Both the position numbers and the translations under genes were made by a program. A stretch of DNA of 5,971 nucleotides from Candidatus Taylorbacteria bacterium RIFCSPLOWO2_01_FULL_45_15b (GTDB taxonomy: Bacteria; Patescibacteriota; Minisyncoccia; Phycocordibacterales; 01-FULL-45-15b), in assembly GCA_001822655.1 (NCBI GenBank), contig MHRX01000038.1:1-5971 (forward strand), read 5' to 3'. Numbering within the stretch: the stretch's first letter is position 1; each line of letters starts with the position of its first letter. Below are positions 4,700 to 5,971 of the stretch, piece by piece. Under the pieces are notes generated by a model, which saw nothing but the letters and a program-made list of their open reading frames with translations, made no database searches and was not told the origin of the DNA.

Positions 4700-4938
4700 A
4701 GGAGAAGAAGCGCCCCAAATAGCCCCATCGCGATTAACCCTGCAATGATTCCAATGCGGAATATTTTCTTAAGGCGCGGGATTGAAGGAATGTCGTGTCC
4801 ATATGATTTCCAATGAAATTGAAAGACAAGTGCCGCGACAACAGACAATGCACCTATAAAAAGAAAAAGCAGCGCAAGAACGCCGGGATGGAGAAAGATG
4901 CCTGCAGAAATTTGTGAATAAAGCGCCGTATCTGTCAT
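4696..4938 (-). CDS. Small two-TM membrane protein
   Basis: 80 residues from the ATG at 4938. TM1 covers about 19-41 (PGVLALLFLFIGALSVVAAL) and TM2 about 60-80 (FRIGIIAGLIAMGLFGALL, reaching the C-terminus), joined by a polar loop with HWKSYGHDIPSIPRLKK. No family is recognised. A GTG at 4947 would add three residues, but it lies immediately after the -10-like TATCAT, so the ATG 9 nt further down is preferred, giving a nearly leaderless mRNA. The stop overlaps the start of the PH-domain gene, so the two proteins are made together and may form one membrane complex (inference). Its promoter faces that of the 5160 gene across a 212-bp gap. Confidence 0.7.
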   Translation of the reverse strand: MTDTALYSQISAGIFLHPGVLALLFLFIGALSVVAALVFQFHWKSYGHDIPSIPRLKKIFRIGIIAGLIAMGLFGALLLL

Positions 4939-4947
4939 ATGAGACAC

Positions 4948-4976
4948 ATGATAGGGGATTCAGACACGCATCACAA
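4948..4976 (-). promoter_or_regulatory. Promoter of the two-gene PH-domain operon
   Basis: On the minus strand, -35 TTGTGA (4976-4971), a 17-nt spacer and -10 TATCAT (4953-4948). The -10 lies in TCCCCTATCAT, the same 11 bp found before the exonuclease III gene. The expected start is at or just before the ATG at 4938. Confidence 0.5.
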
Positions 4977-5099
4977 CAAAAATGGGGAAATGAATAAAAA
5001 AAACTCTTGGAACATTATGCCTTGATACAGCGATAAGAGAATGGGACATTCTGGAACAAAATCAGCACAGTACGCGGACTAGATGTACCCAGCATAAAA

Positions 5100-5128
5100 T
5101 TGACAAAATCATTATTACATGCTACCTT
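5100..5128 (+). promoter_or_regulatory. Promoter of the 5160 membrane-protein gene
   Basis: -35 TTGACA (5100-5105), a 17-nt spacer and -10 TACCTT (5123-5128) with extended TG at 5120-5121. Predicted start near 5135. Because these elements sit inside the longer in-frame reading that begins at TTG 5100, they argue for the later ATG at 5160. Confidence 0.5.
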
Positions 5129-5159
5129 TTGCGAAGTCAGCACCTCAACAAAAGGTCCT

Positions 5160-5756
5160 ATGAAACGAATTGATGATCTCCTAAAACTATTCTGCAAGCC
5201 GCGGTTTGCCGCTGGCATTCTCTTGCTATCAGGATTCACAATTTCCTGTTGGTGTATCATGAGCCGATCCCCAGGAGGGCGGCCCCATGTGGAAACCCAG
5301 AGTATTTGGCTGCCGAGTAATGCAACCATAACAAACGAAAACTCGAGTGAGTTTCAAGCGTATGAGAAATCATGGCCGCGGCCAGAGGTGGTTAGAAAAA
5401 AAGTTTACAAGGAGCTAAATCTCGAGGGCCTTGAAAATTACGTTTCCACGCTAAACGACAACAAAGAGTTCTTTTACGCCTGCAAACTCAAAGACGATAC
5501 CTGGATCGCAACCTATAATGAAGCGCCGAAGAACTCATTTGCGACACTTTCACCAAACAATATCTCCTGGGATTCCCAACAAAAAGCTTTCAGGATAGCG
5601 TGGGCGCGATCGTGGCGAGCAACTATTTTCGTTTTTATTGCTGTCTCCATGCTAGGAGCTGCGATATCAACAGTTCCATACCTCGCTTTAATGGTGCTCA
5701 TGCAATTGATGCGGTTAACTCGCGCTCTGTGGCAAAGGCCGAAAAGCTTTCGCTAA
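5160..5756 (+). CDS. Two-TM membrane protein, paralogue of the 3476 protein
   Basis: 198 residues from ATG 5160, chosen because AAAGG (5151-5155) lies 4 nt upstream and the promoter elements occupy 5100-5128; a TTG at 5100 would give 218. TM1 is about 16-35 and TM2 about 154-182, followed by a basic tail (RLTRALWQRPKSFR). The middle domain is polar and rich in N, K, W and E. Similarity to the 3476 protein lies in RPHVET after TM1 (PHVE 42-45), KNSFATL and WDSQQKAFRIAWARSW before TM2, the spacing of these motifs, and overall length. No known family is recognised. It is divergent from the PH-domain operon and ends in a strong terminator, so it is probably a single-gene unit. A cell-envelope role is likely only in the broad sense of its topology. 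Confidence 0.7.
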   Translation: MKRIDDLLKLFCKPRFAAGILLLSGFTISCWCIMSRSPGGRPHVETQSIWLPSNATITNENSSEFQAYEKSWPRPEVVRKKVYKELNLEGLENYVSTLNDNKEFFYACKLKDDTWIATYNEAPKNSFATLSPNNISWDSQQKAFRIAWARSWRATIFVFIAVSMLGAAISTVPYLALMVLMQLMRLTRALWQRPKSFR

Positions 5757-5765
5757 ATTGATCCT

Positions 5766-5797
5766 AATCCGCAGCGCCAAGGCTCTGCGGATTTTTT
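5766..5797 (+). terminator. Rho-independent terminator of the 5160 gene
   Basis: AATCCGCAG (5766-5774), a 10-nt loop and CTGCGGATT (5785-5793), nine perfect pairs, with six T at 5792-5797. It begins 10 nt after the stop codon. Confidence 0.9.
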
Positions 5798-5818
5798 ATA
5801 CTCTTTTTTTGCTTTAAT

Positions 5819-5868
5819 TGGAGAAATCAACAAAAAATGTTGAAGAATTCGCGCTTTTGGGTTCTCCA
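5819..5868 (+). other. Nested inverted repeats upstream of the S15 promoter
   Basis: TGGAGAA (5819-5825) pairs with TTCTCCA (5862-5868) and encloses TCAACA (5827-5832) with TGTTGA (5838-5843). This lies before the -35 box, so it is not in the S15 mRNA leader. Its role is unknown; it could be an unannotated short transcript or a protein-binding site. Confidence 0.25.
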
Positions 5869-5877
5869 TCGAAAAGA

Positions 5878-5905
5878 TTGCCTTTTTTGGTAAGTGTGCT
5901 AGAAT
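5878..5905 (+). promoter_or_regulatory. Strong extended -10 promoter of the S15-like gene
   Basis: -35 TTGCCT (5878-5883), a 16-nt spacer and -10 TAGAAT (5900-5905) preceded by TG at 5897-5898. Eleven nt separate the -10 from the ATG at 5917, so the leader is only a few nucleotides long. Confidence 0.75.
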
Positions 5906-5916
5906 GCTGGCTACAT

Positions 5917-5971
5917 ATGTTAACGAAAAAGAAAAAAAGAAATGTCATAGTCGAAGCCCAAATACACGATA
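5917..5971 (+). CDS. rpsO: Probable 30S ribosomal protein S15, N-terminus only
   Basis: Only 18 codons are inside the window (MLTKKKKRNVIVEAQIHD); the rest lies beyond the right edge. The lysine-rich start, then an amphipathic helix ending in QIHD where the family normally continues with a DTGS-type motif, fits S15, a primary 16S rRNA-binding protein of the small subunit. The strong extended -10 promoter also suits a ribosomal protein gene. No Shine-Dalgarno is seen (CTGGCTACAT precedes the ATG), consistent with a nearly leaderless mRNA. With so few residues the name is a good guess, not proven; any other basic small protein remains possible. Confidence 0.55.
   Translation, partial: MLTKKKKRNVIVEAQIHD

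Noticed and set aside
5100..5159. TTG start at 5100 for the second membrane protein
   Set aside because: The TTG is the first half of a -35 box, and a Shine-Dalgarno sits properly before the ATG at 5160.

Overview
The window looks like chromosomal DNA from a candidate phyla radiation (Patescibacteria, probably Parcubacteria-like) bacterium. This is inferred from several traits: a TrmB-family regulator, a bacterial PH-domain membrane protein of the type common in these genomes, a ribosomal S15-like start reading MLTKKKK, short intergenic gaps, extended -10 promoters, and several genes with no Shine-Dalgarno sequence whose -10 box lies only 6-7 nt before the start codon. TGA is used as a stop codon (antitoxin, toxin, two other genes), so this is not a code-25 lineage.

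Layout. (1) 1-653, minus: a TrmB-type winged-helix regulator, cut off at its C-terminus by the window edge, divergent from (2) 885-1262, plus: an orphan single-domain response regulator with its own strong promoter and a rho-independent terminator. (3) 1263-1597: a gene-poor stretch with that terminator, a tandem 7-bp-period repeat, the minus-strand C-terminal remnant of an exonuclease III paralogue, and the promoter/operator of (4) a ribbon-helix-helix antitoxin and RelE/ParE-type toxin pair (1598-2064). (5) 2191-2961, minus: an intact exodeoxyribonuclease III/AP endonuclease whose 3' end also runs into a 7-bp-period repeat. (6) 3022-3336, minus: an unrecognised 104-residue protein with its own terminator.

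(7) 3476-5756 is a membrane-protein cluster. Two plus-strand genes (200 and 198 residues) share a TM / soluble / TM / basic-tail architecture, a PHVE motif just after the first TM and a similar stretch before the second, so they look like diverged paralogues. They flank a two-gene minus-strand operon encoding a small two-TM protein and a PH-domain membrane protein. (8) After a strong terminator and a strong extended -10 promoter, the last 55 bases start a gene that looks like rpsO (ribosomal protein S15).

No tRNA, rRNA, CRISPR array, transposase or complete mobile element was seen. The most unusual signals are the heptad repeats placed identically at the 3' ends of the exonuclease III gene and its remnant, the paralogous membrane-protein pair around the PH-domain operon, the cysteine cluster in the orphan receiver protein, and the apparently leaderless promoters.
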